A DNA stretch of 64,000 nt from assembly GCA_001544655.2 (NCBI GenBank), contig FCOD02000021.1, positions 1 through 64,000 of the forward strand. Reading direction: 5' to 3'. Position 1 is the stretch's first letter. The number at the start of each line of letters is the position of its first letter. The notes below the pieces were generated by a model. The model ran no database searches, was not told the DNA's origin, and saw only the letters and a program-made list of their open reading frames with translations. The stretch comes from Caballeronia turbans. Its GTDB lineage: Bacteria; Pseudomonadota; Gammaproteobacteria; Burkholderiales; Burkholderiaceae. The position numbers were made by a program, and so were the translations under genes. Shown here piece by piece: positions 38,847 to 49,826 of this stretch.

Positions 38847-39044
38847 TGCACGCACTTGTAAATGTGACCTCCGCAAGAAGAAAGCGCTCGCACTTCTTAC
38901 GCGTCCGCACGCACATCGAATATGTCGCGGTCGCGCTTACCGAGGCGTTGCGCAATGTCGAAGCACCGGCATCGAATTTGCTGCATCATGGATTTTCCCC
39001 GCCACCTCGGCGGGCCGTCCACGATTCATCCATCGGAGCGATCT

Positions 39045-39422
39045 ATGAACGCACTGCCTAACACGCGAGACGCCATCGGAGATTCATGGAGCACCACGAG
39101 CCGCCGCGCACGCCGCATGGCGCGACACGGCCGTGAAGCGGCCGAGGACATCGGCTCCGAACTCCGCGCGCTGCTCAGCGAGCTTGAAAGCACTTTGGCC
39201 CAAGGCACATCGGCCGATGCGGCTGCGCTGCGCGCGCAGATCGGCGAGCGCCTCGACAGCGCCCGCGCACGCCTTAACGATACCCACGCAGCACTACGCG
39301 AGCGCGCCGGCGCGGCGCTCGGAGACGCGGACGCCTACCTTCACGAAAAGCCCTGGCAGACTATCGCGCTCGTCGGCGGACTGGCGCTGGTCGCGGGCGT
39401 GTTGCTCGCGCGGGCGCGCTGA
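39045..39422 (+). CDS. DUF883 family protein (YqjD/ElaB-like)
   Basis: The 125-residue protein has a long helical region (about 20-95, Ala/Arg/Glu-rich) and a C-terminal membrane segment (TIALVGGLALVAGVLLARAR) typical of DUF883. In E. coli YqjD is a C-tail anchored, stationary-phase protein that binds ribosomes; that role is not shown here. The start at 39045 has GGAG upstream, and longer frames lack a Shine-Dalgarno. Convergent with the ugpQ gene. Confidence 0.88.
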   Translation: MNALPNTRDAIGDSWSTTSRRARRMARHGREAAEDIGSELRALLSELESTLAQGTSADAAALRAQIGERLDSARARLNDTHAALRERAGAALGDADAYLHEKPWQTIALVGGLALVAGVLLARAR

Positions 39423-39426
39423 CGCT

Positions 39427-40182
39427 TCAATCGGCCGACGTTTCCAGAAAATCCGCGCCAATGATGTCGATGCGGTCTGTGCAGATCGCATCGACTCCCC
39501 ATTGCGCAAGCAGGCGCGCGCGCGCCGGCTCGTTCACTGTATAAGCGAGGATGCGCAAGCCTGCATCCTTGATTTCCGTGACGAGCGTCTCGTCGAGTGC
39601 GCGATGATTCACATGCAGCGACACGCACGACAGCGCCGCCGTCTGCGCGCGCCAGTTCTCCGGAACATGTTCGTACAGCATGCCCCGAGGAAGATTCGGC
39701 GCGACATCGCGCGCGGCTTCGAGCGCCGCATATGAAAACGATGACAACAGCGGCGCGGGTTCGGCATCCGCCCATAACCGCGCTGCCTCGCGTGCGACGA
39801 GCACGCCTGTTTCCACGTCCCGCCCCTGACTCGGCTTGATCTCGATGTTCACCGCAAGCCCATGTTTCGCGCATCGTTCGTGCACTTGCGCAAGCGTCGG
39901 CATGCGCGCGTTGGCGAACTCCGCACTGAACCAGGTGCCCGCATCGAGCGCGCGCAGTTCTGCGTAAGACATCGCTTTCGCCGCGCCGCGCCCGTTCGAC
40001 GTGCGGTCTACCGCGTCGTCGTGCAGCAGGAAGACGACATCGTCAGCGGAGAGCTTCGCGTCGAATTCGATCATCTTGTGACCGAAGCGCGCGCCCACGT
40101 CGATCGCTTCGAGCGTGTTCTCCGGCGCGAGCTTGCCGCCGCCCCGATGCGCGACGATCGCGGGATAGGGCCAGGTTCTCAT
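39427..40182 (-). CDS. ugpQ: Glycerophosphodiester phosphodiesterase
   Basis: UgpQ splits glycerophosphodiesters imported by UgpBAEC into glycerol-3-phosphate and an alcohol. The 251-residue barrel has the catalytic AHRGGGKLAPENTLEA segment, with a Glu and Asp pair in EFDAKLSADD and HDDAVDRTSNGRG. I choose ATG 40182 with GGAG upstream; a TTG at 40200 would add six residues and overlap ugpC. Last gene of the ugp operon. Confidence 0.94.
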   Translation of the reverse strand: MRTWPYPAIVAHRGGGKLAPENTLEAIDVGARFGHKMIEFDAKLSADDVVFLLHDDAVDRTSNGRGAAKAMSYAELRALDAGTWFSAEFANARMPTLAQVHERCAKHGLAVNIEIKPSQGRDVETGVLVAREAARLWADAEPAPLLSSFSYAALEAARDVAPNLPRGMLYEHVPENWRAQTAALSCVSLHVNHRALDETLVTEIKDAGLRILAYTVNEPARARLLAQWGVDAICTDRIDIIGADFLETSAD

Positions 40183-40196
40183 CGCATATGCTCCAT

Positions 40197-41282
40197 TCAA
40201 TTGGCGCGCAGTCCCGCCGCCGGATCGAAGAAATGCAGATGCCGCGCGGGCAACGACACCCTCAGCCGCTCGCCGCGCTGCGGACGATGTTCATGCGGCA
40301 AGCGCGCCGCCACGTCGTGCTTGCCCCACTTGCCGTGCGCGAGATTGTCCGCGCCGAGCAGTTCGGCCGAATCGACGTCGAGCGTCGCGCCCGGCGCGTC
40401 GTGGTTGCCGGGCGTCATGTGCTCCGGACGAATGCCGACGATCCACTCGCGCCCATACATTGCGCTTGTCACGCTGCTCGCGCCCGCGACCGGCAGCTTC
40501 GGCCCGTCGCCCGCAACATCGAAGGTCGATCCGTCTTCGGACAGACGGCCTTCGAGCAGATTCATCGCCGGCGAGCCGATGAAGCTCGCGACGAATACCG
40601 TTGCCGGACGCTCGTACACGTCGGTCGGGGCGCCGATCTGTTCAGCGTGCCCCTTGTTCATGACGATGACGCGCTGCGCGAGCGTCATGGCTTCGATCTG
40701 ATCGTGCGTGACGTACAGGCTCGTGGTCGCGAGGCGCGCGTGCAGCCGTTGAATCTCGAGACGCATCTGCACGCGCAGTTTCGCGTCGAGATTCGAAAGC
40801 GGTTCGTCGAAGAGAAACACCGCCGGTTCGCGCACGATCGCACGACCCATCGCGACGCGTTGCCGCTGACCGCCCGACAGTTCACGCGGCTTGCGCGCGA
40901 GCAAATGTTCGAGCTCCAGGATGCGCGCCGCATTGGCCACGCGCGATTCGATGGTCTTTCTGTCCGCGCCGCCGATCTTCAGCGCATACGCCATATTCTG
41001 CGCGACGCTCATGTGCGGATAAAGTGCGTAATTCTGAAAGACCATCGCAATATCGCGATCCTTCGGCTCCAGCTTGTTCACGACTTTGCCGCCGATCTCG
41101 ATCGTGCCGTGCGACACGCTTTCGAGTCCCGCGACCATGCGCAGCAGCGTCGATTTTCCGCAGCCGGACGGGCCGACCATCACGACGAACTCGCCATCGT
41201 CCACGGCTACGTCGATGCCGTGCAGCACGTAGTTGGAGCCGTCGTACGTTTTCTTTACGCCTTTGAGATTCAATGCGGCCAT
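40197..41282 (-). CDS. ugpC: sn-Glycerol-3-phosphate import ATP-binding protein
   Basis: The 361-residue MalK-type ATPase has Walker A GPSGCGKSTLLRM, signature LSGGQRQRVAMGRAI and Walker B VFLFDEPLSNLDAKL. A C-terminal OB-fold domain (about 240-361) is typical of sugar and glycerophosphate importers. Substrate is inferred from the ugp neighbours; MalK-like ATPases can be shared between systems. Confidence 0.94.
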   Translation of the reverse strand: MAALNLKGVKKTYDGSNYVLHGIDVAVDDGEFVVMVGPSGCGKSTLLRMVAGLESVSHGTIEIGGKVVNKLEPKDRDIAMVFQNYALYPHMSVAQNMAYALKIGGADRKTIESRVANAARILELEHLLARKPRELSGGQRQRVAMGRAIVREPAVFLFDEPLSNLDAKLRVQMRLEIQRLHARLATTSLYVTHDQIEAMTLAQRVIVMNKGHAEQIGAPTDVYERPATVFVASFIGSPAMNLLEGRLSEDGSTFDVAGDGPKLPVAGASSVTSAMYGREWIVGIRPEHMTPGNHDAPGATLDVDSAELLGADNLAHGKWGKHDVAARLPHEHRPQRGERLRVSLPARHLHFFDPAAGLRAN

Positions 41283-41298
41283 CGATCAGCCTTCTCCG

Positions 41299-42144
41299 TT
41301 ATTTCTCTGAGTCCACGAGTCCGCGCACGAACCAGCGCTGCATCGTCAGGACGACCGCGAGCGGCGGCAGCATCGCGAGCAGCGTCGCTGCCATCACGAG
41401 GTGCCATTCGGTCGCGGTATCGCCCGACGCGATCATGCTCTTGATGCCGACCACCGCCGTCTGCAGCGACACCTCGTTGGTGATGAGAATCGGCCAGAGA
41501 TACTGATTCCAGCCGTAGATGAACGTAATGACGAAGAGCGCCGCGATGTTGGTCTTCGACAGCGGCAGCACGACGTCCCAGAAGAAGCGCAGCGAACCCG
41601 CGCCGTCGATGCGCGCCGCTTCCATCAGTTCGTCGGGCAGCGTCATGAAGAACTGGCGGAAGAGAAACGTCGCCGTCGCGGATGCGATCAGCGGCAGCGT
41701 CAAGCCCGCATACGTGTTCGACAGATGCATCGACGAGACGACTTGCACCGTCGGAAAGATGCGCACTTCGACCGGCAGCATCAGCGTGATGAAGATGAGC
41801 CAGAAGGCGAGGTTCTTCATCGGAAAGCGGAAGAAGACGATCGCGTACGCGGAGACGATCGACACCGCGATCTTGCCGATCGAAATCACGAGCGCCATCA
41901 CGAGGCTGTTCATCAACATGAGACCGAACGGCGCCGCCGCATTGCCGCTGCCGTGCGTCCAGATGTGCGCGACGTTCTCGAAGAGATGCGTGCTCGGAAC
42001 GAGCGAAAGCGGCACGCTGAACACTTCGTTCGAGTTCATCGTGGCCGCGCAGAACGCGACGTACACCGGAAACACGATCAGCGCGACGCCGAGCAACAGC
42101 ACGGCGTGACAGAAGATATCGAAGCCGCGACGGTTTTCGATCAT
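41299..42144 (-). CDS. ugpE: sn-Glycerol-3-phosphate ABC transporter permease
   Basis: The 281-residue protein has six membrane segments and the MalG-type EAA loop [20 protein letters not shown]. Its ATG overlaps the ugpA stop by 4 bp. Together with UgpA it forms the translocation channel. Confidence 0.94.
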   Translation of the reverse strand: MIENRRGFDIFCHAVLLLGVALIVFPVYVAFCAATMNSNEVFSVPLSLVPSTHLFENVAHIWTHGSGNAAAPFGLMLMNSLVMALVISIGKIAVSIVSAYAIVFFRFPMKNLAFWLIFITLMLPVEVRIFPTVQVVSSMHLSNTYAGLTLPLIASATATFLFRQFFMTLPDELMEAARIDGAGSLRFFWDVVLPLSKTNIAALFVITFIYGWNQYLWPILITNEVSLQTAVVGIKSMIASGDTATEWHLVMAATLLAMLPPLAVVLTMQRWFVRGLVDSEK

Positions 42145-43025
42145 GAATATTGCACCCTGCGTTCGACGAAGCGGAACTGGATGACGGTCAACGCGACGAC
42201 GATCACCATCAGCACGACCGATTGCGCGCCCGAGCTGCCGATGTCGAGTCCCTGAAAGCCTTCCGCGAAAATCTTGTAGATGAGCGTCTTGGTCGATTGC
42301 GCGGGACCACCACCGGTAGCGGCATCGATGACCGGGAAGGTATCGAAGAACGCGTAGACCAGGTTCACGACGAGCAGGAAGAAAGACGTCGGCGACAGGA
42401 GCGGCAGCGCAATGCCGAAGAAGCGCCGCACGGGCCCGGCGCCATCGATGGCGGCGGCTTCGATCAGCGATTGCGGAATCGCCTGAAGGCCCGCATAGAA
42501 GAACAGGAAGTTGTAGCTGACCTGCTTCCACACCGACGCGAGCACGACGAGAAACATCGCCTGCGTGCCATTGAGCGCGTGGTTCCAGATGATGCCCTGC
42601 TTGGCGAGCGCATACGTCACGAGCCCGATGCTCGGGTTGAACAGGAACGACCACAGCACGGCGGCGATCGCGGGCGCGACCGCGTATGGCCAGATGAGCA
42701 GCGTCTGATACGCCTTCGCACCGCGCGTCACGCGATCGGCGCATGCGGCGAGCAGGAGCGAGATCACGAGGCCCGACACGGTGACGAGCGAGCAGAAGAT
42801 CATCGTCGTGCTGAACGACGAGAGATAGAGCGGATCGGCGAACAACTGCCTGAAGTTCGCCAGCCCGACGAATTCGCTCGACGTGCCGAACGCGTCCTGA
42901 CTCTGCGTGGCCTGCCAGAGCGCTTCGCCTGCCGGCCAGAGAAAGAACAGCGCGGTGATCGCGAGTTGCGGCGCGACGAGCAGATACGGCAGGACGCTCG
43001 TATCGAAACGAGACCGTTTTTCCAT
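42141..43025 (-). CDS. ugpA: sn-Glycerol-3-phosphate ABC transporter permease
   Basis: The 294-residue MalF-type permease has six membrane helices and the EAA loop [20 protein letters not shown]. It lies between ugpB and ugpE. The order B-A-E-C-Q matches E. coli ugp. Confidence 0.94.
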   Translation of the reverse strand: MEKRSRFDTSVLPYLLVAPQLAITALFFLWPAGEALWQATQSQDAFGTSSEFVGLANFRQLFADPLYLSSFSTTMIFCSLVTVSGLVISLLLAACADRVTRGAKAYQTLLIWPYAVAPAIAAVLWSFLFNPSIGLVTYALAKQGIIWNHALNGTQAMFLVVLASVWKQVSYNFLFFYAGLQAIPQSLIEAAAIDGAGPVRRFFGIALPLLSPTSFFLLVVNLVYAFFDTFPVIDAATGGGPAQSTKTLIYKIFAEGFQGLDIGSSGAQSVVLMVIVVALTVIQFRFVERRVQYS

Positions 43026-43076
43026 GCGTTGATGTCCCGAACGGAAGCGCCCGCGATGATCGCGGGCGCATGCGCT

Positions 43077-44402
43077 TTAGTTGCCGGTCTTCTCGAAGCG
43101 GCGCAGCAGCTCGTCGCCGCGCTGCACTGACGCGTCGAGCGCTTGTTGCGGCGTCTTCTTCTCAGCCCAGACCTGTTCCAGCTCTTCGTCGACGATCGTG
43201 CGGATCTGCGGCATGTTGCCCAGACGCAGCCCCTTCGTGTAAGGGAGCGGCGGCTTGTTCAGCATCTGCTTGATCGCGATGTCCGCGCCGGGGTTCTTGT
43301 CGTAAAAGCCCTGCTTCTGCGTGAGCTCGTATGCGGCCTGCGTGACCGGCAGATAGCCCGTGTCCTGATGCCACTTCCCGGCGACTTCCGGCGTCGAAAG
43401 ATACGCGAGGAACTTCGCGACGCCCTTGTAGACGGCCGGGTCCTTGCCCGACAACACCCACAGGCTCGCGCCGCCGATGATCGCGTTCTGGGGCGCACCC
43501 TTTACGTTCGCGTCGTAGGGCATCATGCCCACGCCGTAGTCGAACTTCGCGAATTTCGCGATGGTCGCGCGCGAGCCCGACGAGTTCGTGATGATGCCGC
43601 AGTCGCCGCTATAGAACTTCGACACCGGCTCGTCCTTGCGGCCGACATACGTGAACGTGCCTTCCTTCGCCATGTTCTGCAGGAACTGGATATGCGCGAC
43701 CTGCAGCGGCTTGTTGAATTCGAGCTTGGCGTCGAGGCCGTCGAAACCGTTGTTCTTCGTCGCGAACGGCGCGGCATGCCACGCGCTGTAATTCTCGAGC
43801 TGAATCCAGCTTTGCCAGCCCGACGAGTAACCGCACGAATAGCCGGCGGCCTTCAGCTTCTTCGCGTCGGCTTCGACATCGGCCCAGGTCTTCGGCGGCT
43901 GGTTCGGATCGAGACCGGCTTTCTTGAATGCGTCCTTGTTGTAATAGAGAACAGGCGTCGAGCTGTTGAACGGCATCGAGATCAGATGGCCGGTCTTCGC
44001 GTCGCTGTAGTAACCGGCGATGGTCGGCACGAACGCCTTTTCGTCGAGCGGCACGCCGGCCTGCTTGAAGACGTCGTAGACCGGGATGACTGCCTTCTTC
44101 GCCTGCATCATCGTCGCGGTGCCGACTTCGTAGACCTGCAGGATCGCGGGCGCGTTGCCGCTGCGATACGCCGCGATGCCCGCCGCGAGCGCCTGGTCAT
44201 ATGTGCCCTTGAACACGGGAACGATCTTGTAATCGCTCTGCGACTTGTTGAAGTCGTTGGCGATGTCGTTCACGCGCTCGCCGAGCGCGGCTTCCATCGC
44301 GTGCCAGAACTGGATTTCCGTCGCGGCGTGCGCTGCGGTGCTGGCGCCGAAGGCCAGAACGGCCGCGGCCGAGATCGTGCGGAACAAGGGCTTGCAGCTC
44401 AT
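43077..44402 (-). CDS. ugpB: sn-Glycerol-3-phosphate-binding periplasmic protein
   Basis: UgpB captures glycerol-3-phosphate and glycerophosphodiesters. The 441-residue protein has a signal peptide ending AAHA and a cluster B solute-binding fold, starting [22 protein letters not shown], with the conserved [13 protein letters not shown]. The start at 44402 has AAGGAG upstream; a GTG/ATG further up lacks one. Only 43 bp separate it from dgt, and no Pho box is obvious, so it may be read through from dgt. Confidence 0.95.
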   Translation of the reverse strand: MSCKPLFRTISAAAVLAFGASTAAHAATEIQFWHAMEAALGERVNDIANDFNKSQSDYKIVPVFKGTYDQALAAGIAAYRSGNAPAILQVYEVGTATMMQAKKAVIPVYDVFKQAGVPLDEKAFVPTIAGYYSDAKTGHLISMPFNSSTPVLYYNKDAFKKAGLDPNQPPKTWADVEADAKKLKAAGYSCGYSSGWQSWIQLENYSAWHAAPFATKNNGFDGLDAKLEFNKPLQVAHIQFLQNMAKEGTFTYVGRKDEPVSKFYSGDCGIITNSSGSRATIAKFAKFDYGVGMMPYDANVKGAPQNAIIGGASLWVLSGKDPAVYKGVAKFLAYLSTPEVAGKWHQDTGYLPVTQAAYELTQKQGFYDKNPGADIAIKQMLNKPPLPYTKGLRLGNMPQIRTIVDEELEQVWAEKKTPQQALDASVQRGDELLRRFEKTGN

Positions 44403-44445
44403 CGATGAGTCTCCTTTTGAGGATTCGCGCTTGAAACGCGCGATA

Positions 44446-45666
44446 TTAGTTGTTGTCGATGACAAACAGGCGTTGATACTCTTTCAATGCATAGCGATCG
44501 GTCATGCCCGCGATGTAATGCGCGATGAGCCGCGCCTGCGAGCTGTCATGGCTCGATGAAGGCGCGTCGTTCGCGGATTCCTCCGTCACAGGCCCGCGTG
44601 CCTGATAGGCGGGCGGCAAGAGACGCGGATCGTCGGTGAAGGCTTCGAAAAGGCCCGTCACGACGCGCTTCGCCTTGTTGGCCATGCGCATCACGCGATA
44701 GTGGCGGTACAGGTTCTTGAAGAGAAAGCGCTTGAGTTGCGCCGCCTGCGCCGCGACTTCATCGCTGTGTGCGACGAGCGGCGGCGCATTGCGCACGGCG
44801 TCGAGCGATTGCGGCGCGACGCGTTCGAGGTTGCGGCCCGTCGCCTCGATCAGATCGACGATCAACGTGTTGATGATGCGGCGGATCGTTTCGTGGATGA
44901 GCCTGCGCCCTTCGATGTCCGGATAATCGGCCCGCGCCGCATCGTAATGCGTGTGCCACAGACTCACTTCGGAAAGCTGATCGAGCGTGATGAGGCCGGA
45001 GCGCAGGCCATCGTCCACATCGTGATTGTTGTAGGCGATTTCATCGGCGACATTCGCGATCTGCGCTTCGAGCGACGGCTGCTTTCCCGTGAGAAAGCGC
45101 TCGCCGAGTTCGCCGAGCTTGCGCGCGTTTTCGCGCGAGCAATGCTTGAGGATGCCTTCTCGCGTCTCGAAGCAGAGGTTCAGGCCGTTGAACGCGCCGT
45201 AATGCTCTTCGAGCTGATCGACCACTGCGAGGCTCTGCAGATTGTGCTCGAAGCCACCGTGATCGCGCATGCATTCGTGCAGCGCGTCTTGCCCGGCATG
45301 ACCGAATGGCGTGTGGCCGAGATCGTGCGCGAGCGAGATGGCTTCGACCAGATCTTCGTTCAGCCTCAGGTTGCGCGCGACCGAACGCGCGATCTGCGCG
45401 ACTTCGAGACTGTGCGTGAGGCGTGTACGGAACAGATCGCCTTCGTGATTGACGAAGACCTGCGTCTTGTATTCGAGTCTGCGAAATGCGGTCGAGTGCA
45501 CGATGCGGTCGCGATCGCGCTGGAACTCGGTGCGCGCCGCAGGCGGCGTTTCGGCGAAGCGCCGCCCGCGCGATTGCGACGCGTGCGCGGCATACGGCGC
45601 GAGATGCGCTTCGAACGCGAGCGTCGGCGGCGTGCCCTGCGGAACTTGATCTTCTATGTCGCTCAC
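44446..45666 (-). CDS. dgt: Deoxyguanosinetriphosphate triphosphohydrolase-like protein
   Basis: The 406-residue HD-domain protein of the dGTPase family cleaves dNTPs to nucleoside and tripolyphosphate. The HD metal motif is visible as [33 protein letters not shown] and a later NNHDVDDG. The start is GTG. This length and the N-terminal RGRRF...[11 protein letters not shown] match the group named dGTPase-like type 2. It follows aroB with a 44-bp gap. Confidence 0.93.
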   Translation of the reverse strand: MSDIEDQVPQGTPPTLAFEAHLAPYAAHASQSRGRRFAETPPAARTEFQRDRDRIVHSTAFRRLEYKTQVFVNHEGDLFRTRLTHSLEVAQIARSVARNLRLNEDLVEAISLAHDLGHTPFGHAGQDALHECMRDHGGFEHNLQSLAVVDQLEEHYGAFNGLNLCFETREGILKHCSRENARKLGELGERFLTGKQPSLEAQIANVADEIAYNNHDVDDGLRSGLITLDQLSEVSLWHTHYDAARADYPDIEGRRLIHETIRRIINTLIVDLIEATGRNLERVAPQSLDAVRNAPPLVAHSDEVAAQAAQLKRFLFKNLYRHYRVMRMANKAKRVVTGLFEAFTDDPRLLPPAYQARGPVTEESANDAPSSSHDSSQARLIAHYIAGMTDRYALKEYQRLFVIDNN

Positions 45667-45710
45667 CGGCTGCTCCGCATCGTCGTGGTTCTAGCCGCCG
45701 CTCGCGCGGA

Positions 45711-46808
45711 TCAGACGCTGGCTGCGAGCGTCGCGCGCACGGCCTGATCGGGCGCGCTCGTGATCTCTGTCGCGCCGAAGCGGGTCAGCAGAATGAATTT
45801 GATCTCGCCAGCTTCGGCCTTCTTGTCGACCTTCATCAGATCGACGTAGCGGTCGTCGCCGAGCCGCGGCGCCGTGACCGGCAGCTTCGCCGCTTCGATC
45901 ACACGCACGAGACGCTGACGCGCGGCTTCGTCGAGCTTGCCGAGGCGCACCGACAGATCCGCCGCCATCACCATGCCACAACCGACCGCCTCGCCATGCA
46001 GCCATTCGCCGTAGCCGAGCCCGGCTTCGATCGCATGGCCGAAGGTGTGGCCGAAATTGAGAATGGCGCGCTGGCCGCCTTCGCGCTCGTCGGACGCGAC
46101 GACCGACGCCTTGATCTCGCACGAACGCTTGACCGCGTGCGCGAGCGCGTCGTCGTCGCGGCGATTGAGCGCGTCGATGTTGGCTTCGATCCATTCGAAA
46201 AACTCGGCGTCCTTGATGGCCGCGGTCTTGATGACTTCCGCGATGCCCGCCGCCAGTTCGCGCTCCGGCAAGGTGTGCAGCGCGCCGATATCCGCGATGA
46301 CCGCCTGCGGCTGATAGAACGCGCCGATCATGTTCTTGCCGAGCGGATGATTGATGCCCGTCTTGCCGCCTACCGATGAATCGACTTGTGAAAGCAGCGT
46401 GGTCGGCACCTGGATGAACGGTACGCCGCGCATGTAGGACGCCGCCGCGAACCCGGTCATGTCGCCGACGACACCGCCGCCGAGCGCGATCAGCGTGGTC
46501 TTGCGATCGGCGCGTTCGGTGAGGAGCGCATCGAAGATCGTGTTGAGCGTTTCCCAGTTCTTGTGCGCTTCGCCGTCCGGCAGGACTACGGTAGTCACCT
46601 TCTTGCCGAGCGGTTCGAGCGCGGCGCGCAACCGTTCGCCGTAAAGCGGATCGATGGTGGAATTCGTGACGATCGCCACGGACGAACTCTTGATGTGCGG
46701 CGCGAAGAGTTCCGTGCGGCCGATCAGGCCCGCACCGATATGAATGGGATAGGCGCGCTCGCCCAGTTCGACGCTGACGGTGATCGTTGGGGTAATCATG
46801 GCGGACAT
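45711..46808 (-). CDS. aroB: 3-Dehydroquinate synthase
   Basis: AroB makes 3-dehydroquinate from DAHP, the second shikimate step. The 365-residue protein shows the NAD-binding [16 protein letters not shown] and the zinc ligands in EVIKTAAI and [14 protein letters not shown]. Its ATG overlaps the aroK stop (TAATG); an ATG three codons later is possible. Confidence 0.97.
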   Translation of the reverse strand: MSAMITPTITVSVELGERAYPIHIGAGLIGRTELFAPHIKSSSVAIVTNSTIDPLYGERLRAALEPLGKKVTTVVLPDGEAHKNWETLNTIFDALLTERADRKTTLIALGGGVVGDMTGFAAASYMRGVPFIQVPTTLLSQVDSSVGGKTGINHPLGKNMIGAFYQPQAVIADIGALHTLPERELAAGIAEVIKTAAIKDAEFFEWIEANIDALNRRDDDALAHAVKRSCEIKASVVASDEREGGQRAILNFGHTFGHAIEAGLGYGEWLHGEAVGCGMVMAADLSVRLGKLDEAARQRLVRVIEAAKLPVTAPRLGDDRYVDLMKVDKKAEAGEIKFILLTRFGATEITSAPDQAVRATLAASV

Positions 46809-47359
46809 TATGACTCAGCCGACTTGACGACGCCGGCGACCTCCAGTTGCATCAGGACCATATTGACGAGCGCGTTGACGGTCGGCCGCCCCGTTTCCAC
46901 GACGAAATGCGCGCACTGCTGATACAGCGGATCGCGCACCTGAAAAAGCGCTTCGAGCTTGCCGCGCGGATCTTCGGTCTGCAGGAGCGGGCGATTCTTG
47001 TCGCGCCGCGTGCGTTGCCAGAGATCGTGCGGATTGGCGCGCAGATAAATGACGATGCCGCGATTCTTCAGATGTTCCCGATTCTCGGGCCGAAGCACCG
47101 CGCCGCCGCCGGTCGCGAGTACGATGCCGCTGCGCTGCGAAAGCTCATCGATGATGTTCGCCTCGCGCTGACGAAAACCCGCCTCGCCCTCGAGTTCCCA
47201 GATCACCGGGATGCGAGCGCCCGTACGCGCCTCGATCTCCAGATCCGAATCGATGAACGAGCGCTGCAGACGGCGCGCAACCGCGCGGCCCACGGTGGTT
47301 TTACCCGCCCCCATGAGTCCGACGAAAAAAATGTTCGCGTTCGCGTGCCCTTCCTGCAA
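46808..47359 (-). CDS. aroK: Shikimate kinase
   Basis: AroK phosphorylates shikimate. The protein has a P-loop [12 protein letters not shown], the [11 protein letters not shown] shikimate-binding Asp, and [14 protein letters not shown]. The start is taken as a TTG at 47359 with AAAAGGA upstream, giving 183 residues; the only alternative in frame is a start at 47410 that adds 17 residues of unfamiliar sequence. It is the usual partner of aroB and follows pilQ. Confidence 0.95.
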   Translation of the reverse strand: MQEGHANANIFFVGLMGAGKTTVGRAVARRLQRSFIDSDLEIEARTGARIPVIWELEGEAGFRQREANIIDELSQRSGIVLATGGGAVLRPENREHLKNRGIVIYLRANPHDLWQRTRRDKNRPLLQTEDPRGKLEALFQVRDPLYQQCAHFVVETGRPTVNALVNMVLMQLEVAGVVKSAES

Positions 47360-47451
47360 CCTGGATCCTTTTACAGTATCGAATTTCTTCGTGCGGCAGC
47401 TTAAGGGCAAACCGCCCGCTTTGTCGAGTCGCGCCGCCAGGGAGCTGGCGT

Positions 47452-48960
47452 TCAGCTGCTCGACGCGATCACACGCGGCGTAATCAATATGACGAGCTCG
47501 CTTTTCGACCTGCGCCGCGCGTCGTGACGGAACAGCCAGCCGATCACCGGCAGTTTCGAGAGTCCCGGCACGCCGGTCGTGTCGTCTCGCTCGTCATCGG
47601 AATAAATGCCGCCAATAGCCACCGTGCCGCCGTTTTCCACCTCCACGCGCGTCTGAACATGCTTGGTGTGGATGGCCGGCCCGTTCGCCGTCTGCTCGCC
47701 GAGACTGTCTTTCGTGATGTCGAGATCGAGAATGACGTGGCCGTGCGGCGTGATCTGCGGCTCAACCTCCAGTTTGAGCGTTGCGCGCCGAAACTGCACG
47801 CCCGACATGCCGTTGCCGACCTTCGCCTGATACGGCACGTCCACGCCCTGCTCGACGACGGATTTCATCCGGTCCGCCGTCACGACACGCGGACGCGAGA
47901 CGATTTGTCCGCGCCCTTCCGCCTCCAGCGCGCTCAGTTCGAGATTGAGCAGCCGGGTCGCCTGCGCGACGAACAACGTGAGCCCGGCGGTCGCCGCGTC
48001 GAAACCGTTGATCGGCCCCGCCGACAGATCGTATACCACACCCTCCTTGCCGCCCGCCAACCCGGTCGCGGGATCGTTCTGCGCCGCGACGCCCAGCTTG
48101 ACGCCGAGATTGCGCGACAGCCCCGCCTCACCCTCCACGATCTTCGCTTCGATCATCACCTGCGGCGTCGGCTTGTCGATCAGGGCGATCAGCTCGGCGA
48201 TCTGCTGCACGCGCGCGTCGAGGTCGGTGACGAAGAGCAGGTTCGTGCGCGCATCGGCGATGGCGGAGCCGCGCTTGGACAGCACGCGCTGACTGCCCGA
48301 GCCGGTCAGCATCTTGCGAAGGTCTTCCGCACGCGAATAGCGCAGCACGAACGTACGGCTCGCGAGCGGTTCGAGATCCGCGGCGCGCGCGTGCGCCTCG
48401 AAGCGCAGCTTCTCGCGCGCGGCGAGTTCGGCGAGCGGCGCGACCCAGATCACGTTGCCGTGCTGCGCCATCGCGAGACCGTGGACCTCGAGGAGCGTGT
48501 CGAACGCACGGCGCCACGGAACAGCGACGAGATTCATCGACACCTGTCCGCGTACCTTTTCGCTCGCGACGATGTTCAGGCCCGTGAAGCGCGCAAAAGC
48601 GTGCAGCGCGGCGCTGAGGTCGGCGTTTTTCAGATCGAGCGTGATCGGCTTGCCGTCGTCGTTTCCGTCATGCTTTGCGCGGCTCAATCGTTCGAGTGCC
48701 GGCAAGGGCACCGGCGGGCCTTCAAGCGCGTCCCCCGCTTCGGCCGCGGGCTTCGCGGGCGCGGCAGCGTCGGCGTTCTGGACGACGGGCGCATCCGGTA
48801 CGGGCTGATCGACAGGCTGTGCTTCGAACGATGCAGGCAACGGCGGCAACGGCGCGACGATCGAATCGGCGCTTTCGGCTGCAAGCGTCATGTGCGCGAA
48901 CAGCATGAAGGCCGCGCCCGTTCCCGCGAACCTGCGTGAAAGCTTCGCGAATTGGCTCAC
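47452..48960 (-). CDS. pilQ: PilQ-type secretin, short form
   Basis: The 502-residue product has a signal peptide, a Pro/Ala-rich segment (about 35-95), an N-terminal secretin domain ([17 protein letters not shown]), and a C-terminal secretin barrel ([20 protein letters not shown] to LPVIGWLFR). It lacks the AMIN domains of longer PilQ proteins. The start is a GTG overlapping the preceding stop (GTGA) with a GGAGG Shine-Dalgarno, which settles it; a large open frame running back into pilO is not used. It should form the outer-membrane pore for a type IV pilus or competence system. Confidence 0.92.
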   Translation of the reverse strand: MSQFAKLSRRFAGTGAAFMLFAHMTLAAESADSIVAPLPPLPASFEAQPVDQPVPDAPVVQNADAAAPAKPAAEAGDALEGPPVPLPALERLSRAKHDGNDDGKPITLDLKNADLSAALHAFARFTGLNIVASEKVRGQVSMNLVAVPWRRAFDTLLEVHGLAMAQHGNVIWVAPLAELAAREKLRFEAHARAADLEPLASRTFVLRYSRAEDLRKMLTGSGSQRVLSKRGSAIADARTNLLFVTDLDARVQQIAELIALIDKPTPQVMIEAKIVEGEAGLSRNLGVKLGVAAQNDPATGLAGGKEGVVYDLSAGPINGFDAATAGLTLFVAQATRLLNLELSALEAEGRGQIVSRPRVVTADRMKSVVEQGVDVPYQAKVGNGMSGVQFRRATLKLEVEPQITPHGHVILDLDITKDSLGEQTANGPAIHTKHVQTRVEVENGGTVAIGGIYSDDERDDTTGVPGLSKLPVIGWLFRHDARRRSKSELVILITPRVIASSS

Positions 48961-49826
48961 TTGCGATCCTCCGCGAACGTCAGCTTGCGCGCGTTGCCGT
49001 CGGTACGAGCGAGTTCGATTGCACCCGGTATGACGCGCCCGATCCATTCGTCGCCGATCTTCTGCCCCGGCGTGAAGCCGACGACGTCGCGTCCGCTCTG
49101 CAAAAGCGCCATCGCACGACGGCGCCCGACGAACGTGCCCACGAGCAGCATGTCGCCGCCCTGCACCGCCGCGTCCGCATTGCTGAACGGATCGACGACG
49201 AACGCGTTGGCGCGTGAGGCCGCGGCGCGCGATATCGCCGGCAGCGTCTCGAACACGCGCAGCGTCGCTTCGAGGGCGAAGCGTGCCCTGCTGTCGCCTG
49301 ATCTGCACGCTTTCGGGCACGACGAGCCGAGGCAGGCCGGCGAGCGCTTCAAGGAAGCGTCGCATCTCCGGGAAGGTGCCGTCCGCGCGCAGTTTGAGCG
49401 CGCGCTCCGGAATCGGCTCACTCCGCTTCGGTTCGCCGCCCTTGACCGCTACAGGCTCGATATCGGCGACGCGCAAGCCGCTCTGTGTGGCCAGATCCGC
49501 GATGGCGCGCAACGCGTCGGCGGCGCTCCAGTGCTCCGGCTCCATACGACCCGACGCCGCCCGCGCCCGTAAGTCCGGCAGATCCGCAGCGATGCGCCCG
49601 GCGTCCTGCACTTTCGCCGACGTCGCCGCCCACGCGACGCGGCTCGCTTCGAGCGGGTTCGCGTCCACTGTCCGCCAGGCTCGCAGACCGAGCACGAAGA
49701 CGAGCACACTCAATGCAATCGCGACGCACATGGTCCGGCGCCACGACCATTCGGCGAGCGGCTGCAGGATAGAGGGCGCCCGCGCGCACGCGTCTTCATA
49801 GCGAAGTTCATCGGAATCGTGCTCAT
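48957..49826 (-). pseudogene. pilO: pilO-pilP-like gene with two apparent frame changes
   Basis: Between pilN and pilQ the coding signal changes frame twice. ATG 49826 has AGGAG upstream and overlaps the pilN stop, but after three codons the family-like sequence (DSDELRYEDACARAPSILQ, then a membrane helix CVAIALSVLVFVLGL) is in another frame. Near 49283 the signal returns to the first frame as ARFALEATLRVFET, running on without a stop into a PilP-like end (GGDMLLVGTFVGRRRAMALL, GFTPGQKIGDEWIGRV) to 48957. One missing G and one extra G would explain it. If intact, it would be a fused inner-membrane PilO with a PilP domain. Real pseudogene or sequencing error cannot be told apart here. Confidence 0.7.

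Noticed and set aside
44403-44445. Pho box in front of ugpB
   Set aside because: No CTGTCAT-type direct repeat in the short gap.
47452-49731. A single 759-codon PilO-PilQ fusion on the minus strand
   Set aside because: The middle part of that frame is out-of-frame translation, and pilQ has its own GTG with a strong Shine-Dalgarno.
48957-49826. Programmed ribosomal frameshift in pilO
   Set aside because: Neither switch point has a slippery heptamer or clear downstream structure; single-G indels are simpler.
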